Assembly: GCA_017632155.1 (NCBI GenBank)
Contig: JAGBRZ010000127.1
Span: forward strand, 1-26,026
DNA length: 26,026 bases
Reading direction: 5' to 3'
Source of the DNA: Clostridia bacterium
Lineage (GTDB): Bacteria > Bacillota_A > Clostridia > Oscillospirales > CAG-272
A program made the position numbers and the translations under genes. Numbering within the stretch: position 1 is the stretch's first letter; each line of letters opens with the position of its first letter. A model generated the notes under the pieces. The model saw only the letters and a program-made list of their open reading frames with translations, was not told the DNA's origin and searched no databases. Below, one piece after another: positions 1 to 8,573 of this stretch.

Positions 1-1
1 G

Positions 2-622
2 AAGGCGGAGCTGACGACCTTCAACAGTGCCGAATATATTCCCGACGGTATGTTTGCATCCTGTGATATGGTGTTTCTCGACATCGACTTTGAGGGCGAG
101 GATTACAACGGCATCGACATCGCGCGCCGTCTGCGCGGGGTCAATAAGAAAGCTGTGCTTTTCTTTGTGACGAACTTTATCGACTACGCCCCCGCGGGCT
201 ACGAGGTTCAGGCGTTCCGTTACATCCTCAAGCGGGGCAGAAACAACGTGCTCGAGCGCTATATCCTGCAGGCGATCGAACAAATGGCTGAAAATCGCGA
301 GATCTTCAGCATATCCGATGGCGACTCCGTTATCGAATTCCCGCTTGATGACGTTTCTTATTTGGAAGTGTATGACCACGAGGTTCTCGTTCACAGAAAA
401 GAAGGTACGCATTCTCTCAATGCCTCGCTTTCGAGCCTTGAAGAGCAGCTTGAAAAAAGCGGATTCTTGCGAATTCACAACAGCTATCTTGTGAATATGC
501 GCTTTATTGGTAAATACCGCAGCCGCGAGTGTATTTTGACCGACGGCACCGTTTTGCCCGCAAGCGAACGCAGTTATGCCGCGCAAAAGCAAAAATATAT
601 GCTGTGGAAGGGATTCAGATAA
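2..622 (+). CDS. LytTR-family response regulator (AgrA-like), 5' partial
   Basis: Cytoplasmic DNA-binding response regulator of a peptide-sensing type two-component system. The reading frame is open from base 2, so the true start lies upstream; the first ATG in the window (50) lies inside the receiver domain. Visible receiver features are the phospho-acceptor region MVFLDIDFEGEDYNG (Asp in LDID), then ALR-like helices and a Lys after ...YILKRG. The C-terminal ~105 residues are a LytTR domain with the hallmark LRIHNSYLVNMRFI followed by basic residues. About 206 residues are visible; the family is usually 230-250, so roughly 30-40 are missing. The stop overlaps the start of the kinase gene (TAATG), indicating translational coupling. 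The natural target candidate is the direct-repeat promoter at 1728-1803, an inference from position and repeat spacing. Confidence 0.93.
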   Translation, partial: KAELTTFNSAEYIPDGMFASCDMVFLDIDFEGEDYNGIDIARRLRGVNKKAVLFFVTNFIDYAPAGYEVQAFRYILKRGRNNVLERYILQAIEQMAENREIFSISDGDSVIEFPLDDVSYLEVYDHEVLVHRKEGTHSLNASLSSLEEQLEKSGFLRIHNSYLVNMRFIGKYRSRECILTDGTVLPASERSYAAQKQKYMLWKGFR

Positions 623-1683
623 TGCATTTTCTCTTTATTCCGCTGTTTGCGGCGCTGCAGATATGCTTTGTCCACTTGCTTTTCAGACGCCTTTTCGAGC
701 CGCGACTGCAAGGCATCGAATATTTCAGTTTGCACGCGCTTGCTTGGATCGTAATCTCGGTTTTTGGATTTTTTGAATTTCCGGGAATTTACGGATATTT
801 TGTGTTTCTTTTAATGGCGGCACTTATTCTTCTTGTCGCATACGGTGAAAACGGCACGCACGGGTTTGGATTGCTTGCCGTTGCGCTCGGAGTGCCGTTT
901 ATAACCGACAGGGCGTTTTCTGTCTTCGCCGCCGATTACGACGGGCTGGGGTATTACCTCATCCTCGCGGCGGGTAAAGCGCTCCCCATTGCGTTGGTTT
1001 TAGTCCTGAGCGCAACCGAGTTCATCGGGCACAACCGCACGGAAGCCGATATCGACGCGCTTCTTCTCAAGCAGCATATGGAACTGCAAAAGGAAAGCAT
1101 GAACGCCCTTGAGCAGAACTACCGCCTGCAAAGAAAGAGCACACACGAGTTTGAACACCATTTGCAGGTGCTTGGCGATCTTTTGGGTCACAATGAAACC
1201 GATGCGGCTCGTGATTATCTCGATAAGCTTAAAAAGAACCGCTCGATGCACATAATGGGCGTCAACTCGCGCCACCCCGTGGTGGACGTCATACTGAACC
1301 AAAAATATCAGCTTGCGCAAGAAAGCGAGATACTTGTGCAGGTTCAGGTGAACGATCTTTCGGGCATTGATATACCGTCCGATTCGCTTGTCGTGGTGCT
1401 GACCAACCTTTGGGACAACGCCATCGAGGCTTGTCGCCGCATTGACGGATACCGCGAGATCTTTTGCAGCATCCTTTACGATGAAGGGCTCTATATTTCG
1501 ATACGTAACACCTCAAATCCCGTCCGCATCGAAAACGGCAGGATCGCCACCTCGAAGACCGATCCGCTCAGCCACGGATTTGGACTTATGAGCGTCTGCA
1601 ACACCCTCGATAACCTCGGCGGGGAGTATTCATATGACTATGACGAAGGCTGGTTCAGCTTCGTTGCAGAAATTGAAAAATAA
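622..1683 (+). CDS. GHKL-domain sensor histidine kinase (AgrC-like)
   Basis: Membrane sensor kinase of 353 residues, partner of the LytTR regulator. The N-terminal ~145 residues are hydrophobic, with five or six likely membrane segments, as in AgrC/BlpH-type peptide receptors. A coiled dimerisation helix follows, with the phospho-acceptor region THEFEHHLQ near residue 175. The GHKL ATPase domain has an N-box (LTNLWDNAIEACRR, about residues 258-272) and a G-box (SHGFGLMSVCNTLDNLGG). The start is the ATG at 622, which overlaps the upstream stop; an in-frame ATG at 529 would give 31 extra basic residues that are a shadow of the regulator gene. No AgrB/AgrD-type signal gene is visible in the window. 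The signal, if a peptide, must be encoded elsewhere or upstream. Confidence 0.92.
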   Translation: MHFLFIPLFAALQICFVHLLFRRLFEPRLQGIEYFSLHALAWIVISVFGFFEFPGIYGYFVFLLMAALILLVAYGENGTHGFGLLAVALGVPFITDRAFSVFAADYDGLGYYLILAAGKALPIALVLVLSATEFIGHNRTEADIDALLLKQHMELQKESMNALEQNYRLQRKSTHEFEHHLQVLGDLLGHNETDAARDYLDKLKKNRSMHIMGVNSRHPVVDVILNQKYQLAQESEILVQVQVNDLSGIDIPSDSLVVVLTNLWDNAIEACRRIDGYREIFCSILYDEGLYISIRNTSNPVRIENGRIATSKTDPLSHGFGLMSVCNTLDNLGGEYSYDYDEGWFSFVAEIEK

Positions 1684-1690
1684 CGTAATC

Positions 1691-1724
1691 AGCGGGGAGC
1701 TTTGGCTCCCCGCTGCCTTTTTTT
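1691..1724 (+). terminator. Rho-independent terminator after the kinase gene
   Basis: A perfect 10-bp GC-rich stem (AGCGGGGAGC / GCTCCCCGCT) with a TTTG loop is followed by GCC and seven T. It lies 8 bp after the kinase stop and separates the two-component operon from the transporter operon. Confidence 0.93.
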
Positions 1725-1727
1725 GCC

Positions 1728-1769
1728 AAAAATGCCCGCATCTACGCTAAAAATGCCGTAGTTACGGAA
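1728..1769 (+). promoter_or_regulatory. Probable LytTR-type operator: 21-bp-period direct repeat
   Basis: AAAAATGCC occurs at 1728 and again at 1749, exactly 21 bp apart, and each copy is followed by a TACG core (1743, 1763). LytTR regulators such as AgrA, ComE and VirR bind pairs of imperfect ~9-bp direct repeats about two helical turns apart, just upstream of the -35 box. Here the second repeat ends 5 bp before the -35. Assignment to the adjacent regulator is inferred. Confidence 0.65.
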
Positions 1770-1774
1770 AATTA

Positions 1775-1803
1775 TTGAAAAATGAATTTTTTTATGATAC
1801 AAT
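1775..1803 (+). promoter_or_regulatory. Promoter of the ABC-transporter operon
   Basis: -35 TTGAAA (1775-1780), 17-bp spacer, -10 TACAAT (1798-1803). The leader to the ATG at 1853 is about 45 nt and carries a GAAAGGAAAT ribosome site. The repeats directly upstream make it a candidate for activation by the LytTR regulator. Confidence 0.8.
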
Positions 1804-1852
1804 TTAATCGGTATAAAAGCCCCCAAATTCCATATACGAAAGGAAATAAAAG

Positions 1853-3190
1853 ATGATCATTAAAACTATGAAGAGCCTCAAGCGCGCCCCCGTCCGCGCC
1901 GTTGCGGTGCTGCTATTTGCTGCGGTAATTTCTATGATCATTTGCGCTTTGCAGGCAACGAATGAGGCGGAGTTGCGCAATTATGAAGAGCTTTACCGAT
2001 CGATTCCGATAACTATGACAGTTACAACCCCTACCGGAACGAATACGGATAGGCTGACGATCGATTCGTGGATTTACGATTTGTTTACCGGATGGCGACC
2101 GGTAGAAATTCTTGGTGAAGGCGAAGGATCATATAGGGAAAGGATCACAGAGGTCTCTTTGGCTGAATATGTCAAAGACGTAAAGTCCATTATGTCACAA
2201 AATATATCAACCATTAACGGTAAAAACTTTACCGGTGCGCAGGGAACATCTCTTTTGATTGGTATAAGCTCCGTTTCAGTTGACAAACGTCTTCTTCCGG
2301 AATATGGATGCGAGATCAAATGGTATGAGGGATATGATGAGAGTATATTCGAAAGTGATGAGCTTGTTTGTCTTATTCCCGAAGAAATGGCTAAACCGAG
2401 ATATTATGATAACGGCAACGGTGAGGCTGAACTCTATTTTCATCGTCTCGTTGTGACTGTAAAAGACGGAGGTTCTTCGAAAGAACGAGAGAGTTACGAA
2501 TTTCGATGCACGCTAAAGATCGTCGGAACATACACCGCTGGAGACGGGAAAGGTATTTACTGCCCGATCCCGATTATTGAGCAGGTATGCACTGGACTTG
2601 AGACAACTCCTAAAGTTGAATTGTTGAGCGCAACGCTTGCTGATAATACCCGCCTCGAAGAATTTCGTGAAAAAATGAGTACGTTCTTCATAGAACCTTC
2701 GCCCGACGGCGATGAGATCCCTCTCGGGCTTTATGTCATAGGTCCAAACAATAACCCCGACCAGAATCAATATGAAATGTTTTCATATAAATATTATAAA
2801 TATGCTTTGGATATTGACGAAGTGAATTTGGATAATATATCAAATATACTTGAAAACAGCATCAAATTCAACCGCACGGTGACGGTGTTTGTCGTGATCC
2901 TTTCGGTCATTTCGGGCTTCCTCGTCGGATTCCTTATGGTTCGCCGCCGCAAGCGCGATATTCTGCTGATGCGAATGGTCGGCGAATCAAACGCGAGAAT
3001 ATACGTCGGCTTTGCGCTTGAGCAAATGATATGCATCATCCTAGGCATAGCCATTGGCGGCGCGTATTATAAGTGGAACCCGATGGATAAGCTTGCAATA
3101 TTCGCCATCGCTTACTTCGTCGCTCTTAGCTTCGCACTTGTAATCTTTATGAGCAAAAAGCTTATTAAAAACATCAAAGAGGATGAATAG
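1853..3190 (+). CDS. FtsX/MacB-type ABC transporter permease, paralogue 1
   Basis: Predicted type VII ABC permease of 445 residues. One membrane segment lies near residues 14-33, a large extracellular domain covers about 36-335, and three membrane segments lie near 343-363, 384-406 and 413-433. The basic stretch RRRKRDILLMRMVG after TM2 matches the cytoplasmic coupling region of FtsX-like permeases. It is one of three paralogues in this operon (1853, 3194, 6545) with nearly identical ends and divergent extracellular domains; shared islands are YGCEIKWYEGYDESIF-like and KIVGTYTAGDGK-like. Its last codons (KEDE, AAAGAGGATGAA) double as ribosome binding site for the next gene. Substrate unknown; a role in peptide or antibiotic response is inferred from the two-component neighbour. 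Confidence 0.85.
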   Translation: MIIKTMKSLKRAPVRAVAVLLFAAVISMIICALQATNEAELRNYEELYRSIPITMTVTTPTGTNTDRLTIDSWIYDLFTGWRPVEILGEGEGSYRERITEVSLAEYVKDVKSIMSQNISTINGKNFTGAQGTSLLIGISSVSVDKRLLPEYGCEIKWYEGYDESIFESDELVCLIPEEMAKPRYYDNGNGEAELYFHRLVVTVKDGGSSKERESYEFRCTLKIVGTYTAGDGKGIYCPIPIIEQVCTGLETTPKVELLSATLADNTRLEEFREKMSTFFIEPSPDGDEIPLGLYVIGPNNNPDQNQYEMFSYKYYKYALDIDEVNLDNISNILENSIKFNRTVTVFVVILSVISGFLVGFLMVRRRKRDILLMRMVGESNARIYVGFALEQMICIILGIAIGGAYYKWNPMDKLAIFAIAYFVALSFALVIFMSKKLIKNIKEDE

Positions 3191-3193
3191 GAA

Positions 3194-4540
3194 ATGATTA
3201 AAAAAACTCTGAAAAGCCTCAAGCGCGCCCCCGTCCGCGCCGTTGCGGTGCTGCTATTTGCTGCGGTAATTTCTATGATCATTTGCGCTTTACACGCATC
3301 AAATGAAGCAGAACTTCGGAATTATAAAGAAGTTTGGCAATCTGTTCCGATCACTGTGACAGTTACCGATCCTACGGGAAAAAATGACGGCGATCTTTTG
3401 ATTAGTCCCTGGGTACTTAGCATATTTACCGATGATACCCCCGTAAAATTTTACGATGATTCGGCTGAGAAAAAATATTCTAATCCGGTGGAAGAATTAT
3501 CATTGGCAGAATATATGAAAGATATTCAGAGTATGATGTATACTCCGATTTCCACGATCAACGGCACTAAGTATACAAGCGCGGCAGGAACAACTATGTT
3601 GTACGGTATTACCTCGCTTTCTTGCGACAAGCAGTTGCTTCCTGAAAACGGTTGCGAGATCACGTGGTATGAAGGATATGACGAAAGTATATTTGCAAGT
3701 GAAGAACTGCTCTGCATCGTTCCCGAGGGGATGGCGGAGTGTTATGATAACGGCGGCGAGGCTGATCTGTATTTTTCCGGCAGAAGCAATATACCGTTTA
3801 TTCACAGAGATGAAAACGGCGAATTTCTGTTGGTAGACGGCGAATTGGTTGTAGAGTTTCCGAAGGTAGAATATAATTGCTCGCTAAAGATCGTCGGAAC
3901 ATACACTGCCGGAGACGGGAAAAGTATTTACTGCCCGTATCCCATTATTGATCAAGTGTTCGACGCGCTTAGTAAAAATAAAATTATTCGGGTATTGAGC
4001 GCAACGCTTGCAGACAACAGCCGCCTTGACGAATTCCGTGAAAAAATGAGCTATTGTTTCTTGGAGCCTTCCCCAAATGCAAAGAAGACCTCTTGGGGTG
4101 TGAGCGTGGATTACGGCACGTTGCCATATATCACAGAAAAAAACTATAGCTATGCGCTTGACATAGACGATAATAATTTGTTTGATCTGGTAGCTATACT
4201 CGAAGACAGCATCAAATTCAACCGTACGGTGACGGTGTTTGTCGTGATCCTTTCGGTCATTTCGGGCTTCCTCGTCGGTTTCCTTATGGTTCGCCGCCGC
4301 AAGCGCGATATTCTGCTGATGCGTATGGTTGGTGAATCAAACGCGAGAGTATACGTCGGTTTTGCGCTCGAGCAAATGATATGCATCATCCTCGGTATAG
4401 CCGTCGGCGGCGCGTACTATATGTGGAACCCGATGGATAAGCTTGCAATATTCGCCATCGCTTACTTCGTCGCTCTTAGCTTCGCACTTGTAATCTTTAT
4501 GAGCAAAAAGCTGATCAAAAACGTCAAGGAGGATGAATGA
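3194..4540 (+). CDS. FtsX/MacB-type ABC transporter permease, paralogue 2
   Basis: Second paralogue, 448 residues, starting 3 bp after the previous stop. Same layout: TM1 in the first 33 residues, an extracellular domain to about 338, then three membrane segments. The first ~100 bp and last ~330 bp are almost identical in DNA to paralogue 1, while the central ~800 bp has diverged. The middle keeps islands such as LLPENGCEITWYEGYDESIF and LSATLADNSRLDEFREKMSY. It has an insertion around residues 195-225 (SGRSNIPFIHRDENGEF) absent from paralogue 1. The pattern suggests gene conversion at the ends or selection for diversity in the exposed domain. The C-terminal KEDE codons contain AAGGAGG ahead of the next gene. 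Confidence 0.85.
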   Translation: MIKKTLKSLKRAPVRAVAVLLFAAVISMIICALHASNEAELRNYKEVWQSVPITVTVTDPTGKNDGDLLISPWVLSIFTDDTPVKFYDDSAEKKYSNPVEELSLAEYMKDIQSMMYTPISTINGTKYTSAAGTTMLYGITSLSCDKQLLPENGCEITWYEGYDESIFASEELLCIVPEGMAECYDNGGEADLYFSGRSNIPFIHRDENGEFLLVDGELVVEFPKVEYNCSLKIVGTYTAGDGKSIYCPYPIIDQVFDALSKNKIIRVLSATLADNSRLDEFREKMSYCFLEPSPNAKKTSWGVSVDYGTLPYITEKNYSYALDIDDNNLFDLVAILEDSIKFNRTVTVFVVILSVISGFLVGFLMVRRRKRDILLMRMVGESNARVYVGFALEQMICIILGIAVGGAYYMWNPMDKLAIFAIAYFVALSFALVIFMSKKLIKNVKEDE

Positions 4541-4546
4541 TAAAAT

Positions 4547-6538
4547 ATGTTATCACTTAAAACCACTTTCCGCCGCCCGATAGTATCGGCGCTCGGCATT
4601 CTGCTCGTCGTTTCGATGACCGCGTTTTTGAGCGTCGGCATCGGTCAGGCGTATGCCGCAAACAACACTCTTGCGACCATTGAAGACAAATTCACCACGG
4701 TCGCGCTGATGACGGAAAAGTTCCGCAATCAGTCAAACGTCACCCTGCAGTTCGGCGACGTAACCAAAACCCAAGTGACAAGGCAATTCCCCGAGAAAGT
4801 AATCGACTTCCTCGACGAACTGCCCGAAAAATACCCCGATATGGTAAAAGAGGTTTCCTCAGCCGGCTTGGCATCCGCATATATCCCCTCGCTCACTGTA
4901 GACTTTTTTACAGATCATTCCTTTGAGGACTCTGTGGAAAAGAAAAACTATACCGCCCCTTGGGCGCGTCCCTCCGGCACACCTTATTGCTGCGCGATGT
5001 TTGAGATCGAGTTGATCGAGATCGGCGAGACCTTTGCGGAAGAGAGCTATATGGAGATCACCGCAGATCAGACAAAGGCTGTATTTGAAACCGAGTACAG
5101 ATCGCAGCTCAAGGGCAAGATCACTTCCGTCATCGCGCTTCACGAAGGTTTTGATGACCCGACAGGGCGTGAACTGTGGGTCAATCTGCACGTCAAAAAC
5201 TTCGAAGCGTTTGAAGCCCTTGACTTGAAGCTCGGAGAGAAATATCTTGTCTACTCCTATTATTACGTCGACCGCGTATGGAAATACGGTCAAGATTACT
5301 TGTCTTGCCTCGTAGGCGACGAGCTTGTCTATGATGAAAACGTATACTACATCAGCCGTGACGGCACCAAAACGCCCGCCAATATCACCGAAAAGACCTA
5401 TATCGACGAAAACGGCGAGACTGTGACCTGCACGCCCGAGGAGTACGTGGAGCGTTATTCGCTCCCCTCAATTGCCCACGTGCCGAACGGCGCAGAAGCC
5501 TTTCTTGCTTCCGCGGAGGGCGCAAAATGGCGCGAGCAGATCGAGAATATCGAGATAAACGAGCACGCCTTCCCCGTTATCGGCGTTCAGAAGCTCGGAT
5601 ATATCACCGATTTTGCCCGCGAGGACGTGCGAATCGTCGAGGGCAGGGATTTCACAGCCAAAGAGCTTGAACGCGGCGCAAACGTCTGCGTCATCAGCGA
5701 ATCCCTCGCCGCAAAGAACGGCATTTCGGTCGGCGATACGATAGATATGAATTACTATCTCTACGACTGGAGCGTTGAGTATCAATGGTACCTCCACGAG
5801 GGAATGGGCATAATCGAGCCCTCGGCGAATTTTCATACCTCAACGACGGGAATGGCGGAGACCGAAACCTATAAGGTTGTCGGACTTTACCGCGACAGCT
5901 CGGAATGGAACTATACCTCGGGCGATATTTATTCGTTCACTCCGAACACCATTTTCGTTCCCCACTCATCGGTCACCGGCAGTATGGATTACAGCAATCA
6001 GGGTATGTTCCGCACCTACGTTCTGAAAAACGGCTGTATCGACGAGTTCCAAAAAGAGGTCGCCATGGCGGGCCTCGACGGGCTTTTCACCTACTACGAT
6101 CAGGGATATGAGGTAATTTCCCAAAACCTGTTTGCTTATGATGAGGTAGCGCGTCAGGCAATGGCTGTCGGCATTTCGTCCTCTCTCGTGCTTGCGACTC
6201 TCTATTTCATTCTGTTCCCCCTGCAGCAAAAGAAGAACGTTTCGATAATGTATTCCCTCGGCGCAGAACGCAAGCGGAGAATGGCATATATCCTCGGCAG
6301 CAACGTCCTCATCCTCTTGCCCGGCACCGTGCTCGGCTGCCTGCTCAGCATCGCCTCGTGGAATTACGTAAGTAACGCGCTCTATGCCGCCGCAGAGGCA
6401 GAGACCGTCATCACCTTCGAGGTCAACGCCCCGCTGATGCTGATGATCGCCGCGATCCAATTTGTCATCGTCTTCGCCGCCGCAACTCTACTCGCTTTGC
6501 TCATGGCGAAGGACAGAAAAATGCACGAAAGGAAGTAA
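4547..6538 (+). CDS. Large FtsX-like ABC transporter permease
   Basis: A 663-residue permease with the same overall topology as its neighbours but a different sequence. TM1 is near residues 13-35 and ends in a signal-peptide-like AYAANN. A ~500-residue extracellular MacB-type domain follows, then TM2-4 near 538-560, 581-604 and 629-653. The coupling region LQQKKNVSIMYSLGAERKRR after TM2 resembles other FtsX-family proteins. It is the only non-paralogous permease in the operon and sits between the second and third copies. It is therefore the likely constant half of a heterodimer that could pair with any of the three variable permeases (inference). The gene is somewhat richer in GC at third positions than the variable middles of its neighbours. 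Confidence 0.88.
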   Translation: MLSLKTTFRRPIVSALGILLVVSMTAFLSVGIGQAYAANNTLATIEDKFTTVALMTEKFRNQSNVTLQFGDVTKTQVTRQFPEKVIDFLDELPEKYPDMVKEVSSAGLASAYIPSLTVDFFTDHSFEDSVEKKNYTAPWARPSGTPYCCAMFEIELIEIGETFAEESYMEITADQTKAVFETEYRSQLKGKITSVIALHEGFDDPTGRELWVNLHVKNFEAFEALDLKLGEKYLVYSYYYVDRVWKYGQDYLSCLVGDELVYDENVYYISRDGTKTPANITEKTYIDENGETVTCTPEEYVERYSLPSIAHVPNGAEAFLASAEGAKWREQIENIEINEHAFPVIGVQKLGYITDFAREDVRIVEGRDFTAKELERGANVCVISESLAAKNGISVGDTIDMNYYLYDWSVEYQWYLHEGMGIIEPSANFHTSTTGMAETETYKVVGLYRDSSEWNYTSGDIYSFTPNTIFVPHSSVTGSMDYSNQGMFRTYVLKNGCIDEFQKEVAMAGLDGLFTYYDQGYEVISQNLFAYDEVARQAMAVGISSSLVLATLYFILFPLQQKKNVSIMYSLGAERKRRMAYILGSNVLILLPGTVLGCLLSIASWNYVSNALYAAAEAETVITFEVNAPLMLMIAAIQFVIVFAAATLLALLMAKDRKMHERK

Positions 6539-6544
6539 AAAAAG

Positions 6545-7864
6545 ATGATCAAAAGAACACTGAAAAACCTAAAACGCGCCCCCGTTCGCGCTGTCGCGGT
6601 GCTGCTATTTGCTGCGGTAATTTCTATGATTATTTGCGCTTTGCAGGCGTCGAATGAAGCGGAACTGCGTAATTATGAAGAAGCATTGAAATCGGTTCCT
6701 GTTACAGTAACAGTCAAACCAATTCAGGAAACAAATGGTCCACAAATAATCATGCCATGGGTTTATGACCTATTTGCCACAAAGAAACTTGTAAAGTTCT
6801 ATGATGTAACAGCAGCGAAAGATTATAAGGAGGCATATCAGATAAAGCCGTCGGAACCTTCGGCTAAATTCTCATTATCAGAATATGTAACGGATATTCA
6901 GGTTAAGATGCAACAGTCCATCGAAATGGTTAATGGCATTGAATCCAAAGACTTAAAAACTCCTCTTTTGTATGGCATTACCTCGATTTCCAGCGACGAA
7001 CAGCTCTTGCCAGAGCATGGTTGCGAGATTACATGGTATGAGGGATATGACGAAAGTATTTTTGCAGGCGACGAGGCGGTTTGCCTTATCCCCGATTATA
7101 TGGCTCGTTATTATGATAATGGAAATGGTGAGACAGTTTTGAAATTCTTAAGCGATGTGGGTTATACGATTGTAAACGGCGAGATTGTAGAGATGGAAAG
7201 AACCGAATATCAACGCACACTCAAGATTGCCGGAACTTATACCGCTGGAGACGAGAAAAGCATCTACTGCCCGCTTTCAATCATTGAAGATGTATACATA
7301 AAGCTTGTCAAACGCGCCCCGATCATTTGGTCTTTGAGCGCAACGCTTGCTGACAACAGCCGCTTGGAAGAATTTCGCGAAAAAGCAAGCTATTGTTTCT
7401 TGGAACCATCACCAAATTCTAAAGAACTTCGTTGGGGTTTCTATGTTGATACCGTATATAACGAATTTTATGAATACGCTCTCGATATAAATGATGAAAA
7501 CTTGTTTGACCTTTCCGCGGTACTTGAAGACAGCATCAAATTCAACCGCACCGTCACGGTGTTTGTCGTAATTCTTTCCGTCATTTCGGGCTTTCTTATC
7601 GGATTCCTCATGGTACGCCGACGTAAGAGAGATATTATGCTGATGCGAATGGTCGGAGAATCGAACGCGAGAGTATACTTCGGTTTTGCGCTTGAGCAGA
7701 TGATATGCATTCTGCTCGGCATAGCCATCGGCGGCGCGTATTATAATTGGAACCCGATAAATAACCTCGCGATCTTCGCCGTCGCCTACTTCGTCGCCCT
7801 CAGCCTCGCACTCGCGATATTTATGAGCAAAAAACTTATCAAGAACATCAAGGAGGATGAATAA
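6545..7864 (+). CDS. FtsX/MacB-type ABC transporter permease, paralogue 3
   Basis: Third paralogue, 439 residues, same topology as the copies at 1853 and 3194. Its ends are the most diverged of the three at DNA level, but the protein ends remain nearly identical (N-terminal KRAPVRAVAVLLFAAVISMI, C-terminal ...KKLIKNIKEDE). The extracellular domain is its own version, with an extra stretch KDYKEAYQIKPSEPSAKF near residues 93-110. The AAGGAGG inside the codons for KEDE lies 8-9 nt before the ATG of the ATPase gene, whose start follows the stop directly. This supports tight translational coupling to the ATPase. Confidence 0.85.
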   Translation: MIKRTLKNLKRAPVRAVAVLLFAAVISMIICALQASNEAELRNYEEALKSVPVTVTVKPIQETNGPQIIMPWVYDLFATKKLVKFYDVTAAKDYKEAYQIKPSEPSAKFSLSEYVTDIQVKMQQSIEMVNGIESKDLKTPLLYGITSISSDEQLLPEHGCEITWYEGYDESIFAGDEAVCLIPDYMARYYDNGNGETVLKFLSDVGYTIVNGEIVEMERTEYQRTLKIAGTYTAGDEKSIYCPLSIIEDVYIKLVKRAPIIWSLSATLADNSRLEEFREKASYCFLEPSPNSKELRWGFYVDTVYNEFYEYALDINDENLFDLSAVLEDSIKFNRTVTVFVVILSVISGFLIGFLMVRRRKRDIMLMRMVGESNARVYFGFALEQMICILLGIAIGGAYYNWNPINNLAIFAVAYFVALSLALAIFMSKKLIKNIKEDE

Positions 7865-8524
7865 ATGAGTATTTCATTAAAAAACGTATCTTACAGTTAC
7901 AAAGGAAAATATCAGACCGTCCGCGCGGTGGATGGGGTATCTTATGATTTCGAGCCCGGCAAGTGCTATGCCATCATCGGCAAGTCGGGTTCGGGCAAAA
8001 CCACGCTTCTTTCGCTTATGGCGGGACTCGACGTCCCCACCGAGGGCGAGGTCATCATCGACGGTAAGTCCACAAAGAATTGGAACCGCAACCGCCTCCG
8101 CCGCGATGCCGTCAGCGTTATCTATCAGAATTACAACCTCTTCCCGCTTCTGACCGTGCAGGAGAACATCCGCTACCCGCTCGATCTGAGAAGAATGTCC
8201 AAGAAAAAAGCCACCGAATTGGCAACAAAGGTCCGCGAAAGGGTCGAGCTTTCAGCAAACTACGATAATCGCCTTCCCGCCCACCTCTCGGGCGGCGAGC
8301 AGCAGCGTGTTGCCATCGCGCGTACTCTCGCGCAAGGATGCAAGATCATCCTCGCCGACGAGCCCACGGGCAACCTTGACTCCACCAACACCGCCAACAT
8401 AGTCAAGATCCTCTGCTCACTCGCTCACGATGACGGCTGCACCGTCATTATAGTCACTCACGACCCCGCCGTCGCTGAACAAGCTGATGCCGTCCTTCAA
8501 ATGAAAGACGGTTCGTGGATATAA
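7865..8524 (+). CDS. ABC transporter ATP-binding protein (LolD/MacB type)
   Basis: Cytoplasmic ATPase of 219 residues that powers the adjacent permeases. Motifs are complete: Walker A GKSGSGKT (39-46), Q-loop around YQNYNLFP (88-94), signature LSGGEQQR (141-148), Walker [13 protein letters not shown] (161-172) and H-loop THD (His199). Length and the PTGNLD motif fit the family serving FtsX/MacB/LolCDE-type permeases. It is the only intact ATPase gene in the window, so one ATPase appears to serve four permeases. The last 300 bp (from codon 121) are repeated at 10471-10770 as a fragment. Confidence 0.95.
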   Translation: MSISLKNVSYSYKGKYQTVRAVDGVSYDFEPGKCYAIIGKSGSGKTTLLSLMAGLDVPTEGEVIIDGKSTKNWNRNRLRRDAVSVIYQNYNLFPLLTVQENIRYPLDLRRMSKKKATELATKVRERVELSANYDNRLPAHLSGGEQQRVAIARTLAQGCKIILADEPTGNLDSTNTANIVKILCSLAHDDGCTVIIVTHDPAVAEQADAVLQMKDGSWI

Positions 8525-8573
8525 ATATAATGTTTGTTTTTTGCCATACAAATCAATAATATTTGAGGTAACT

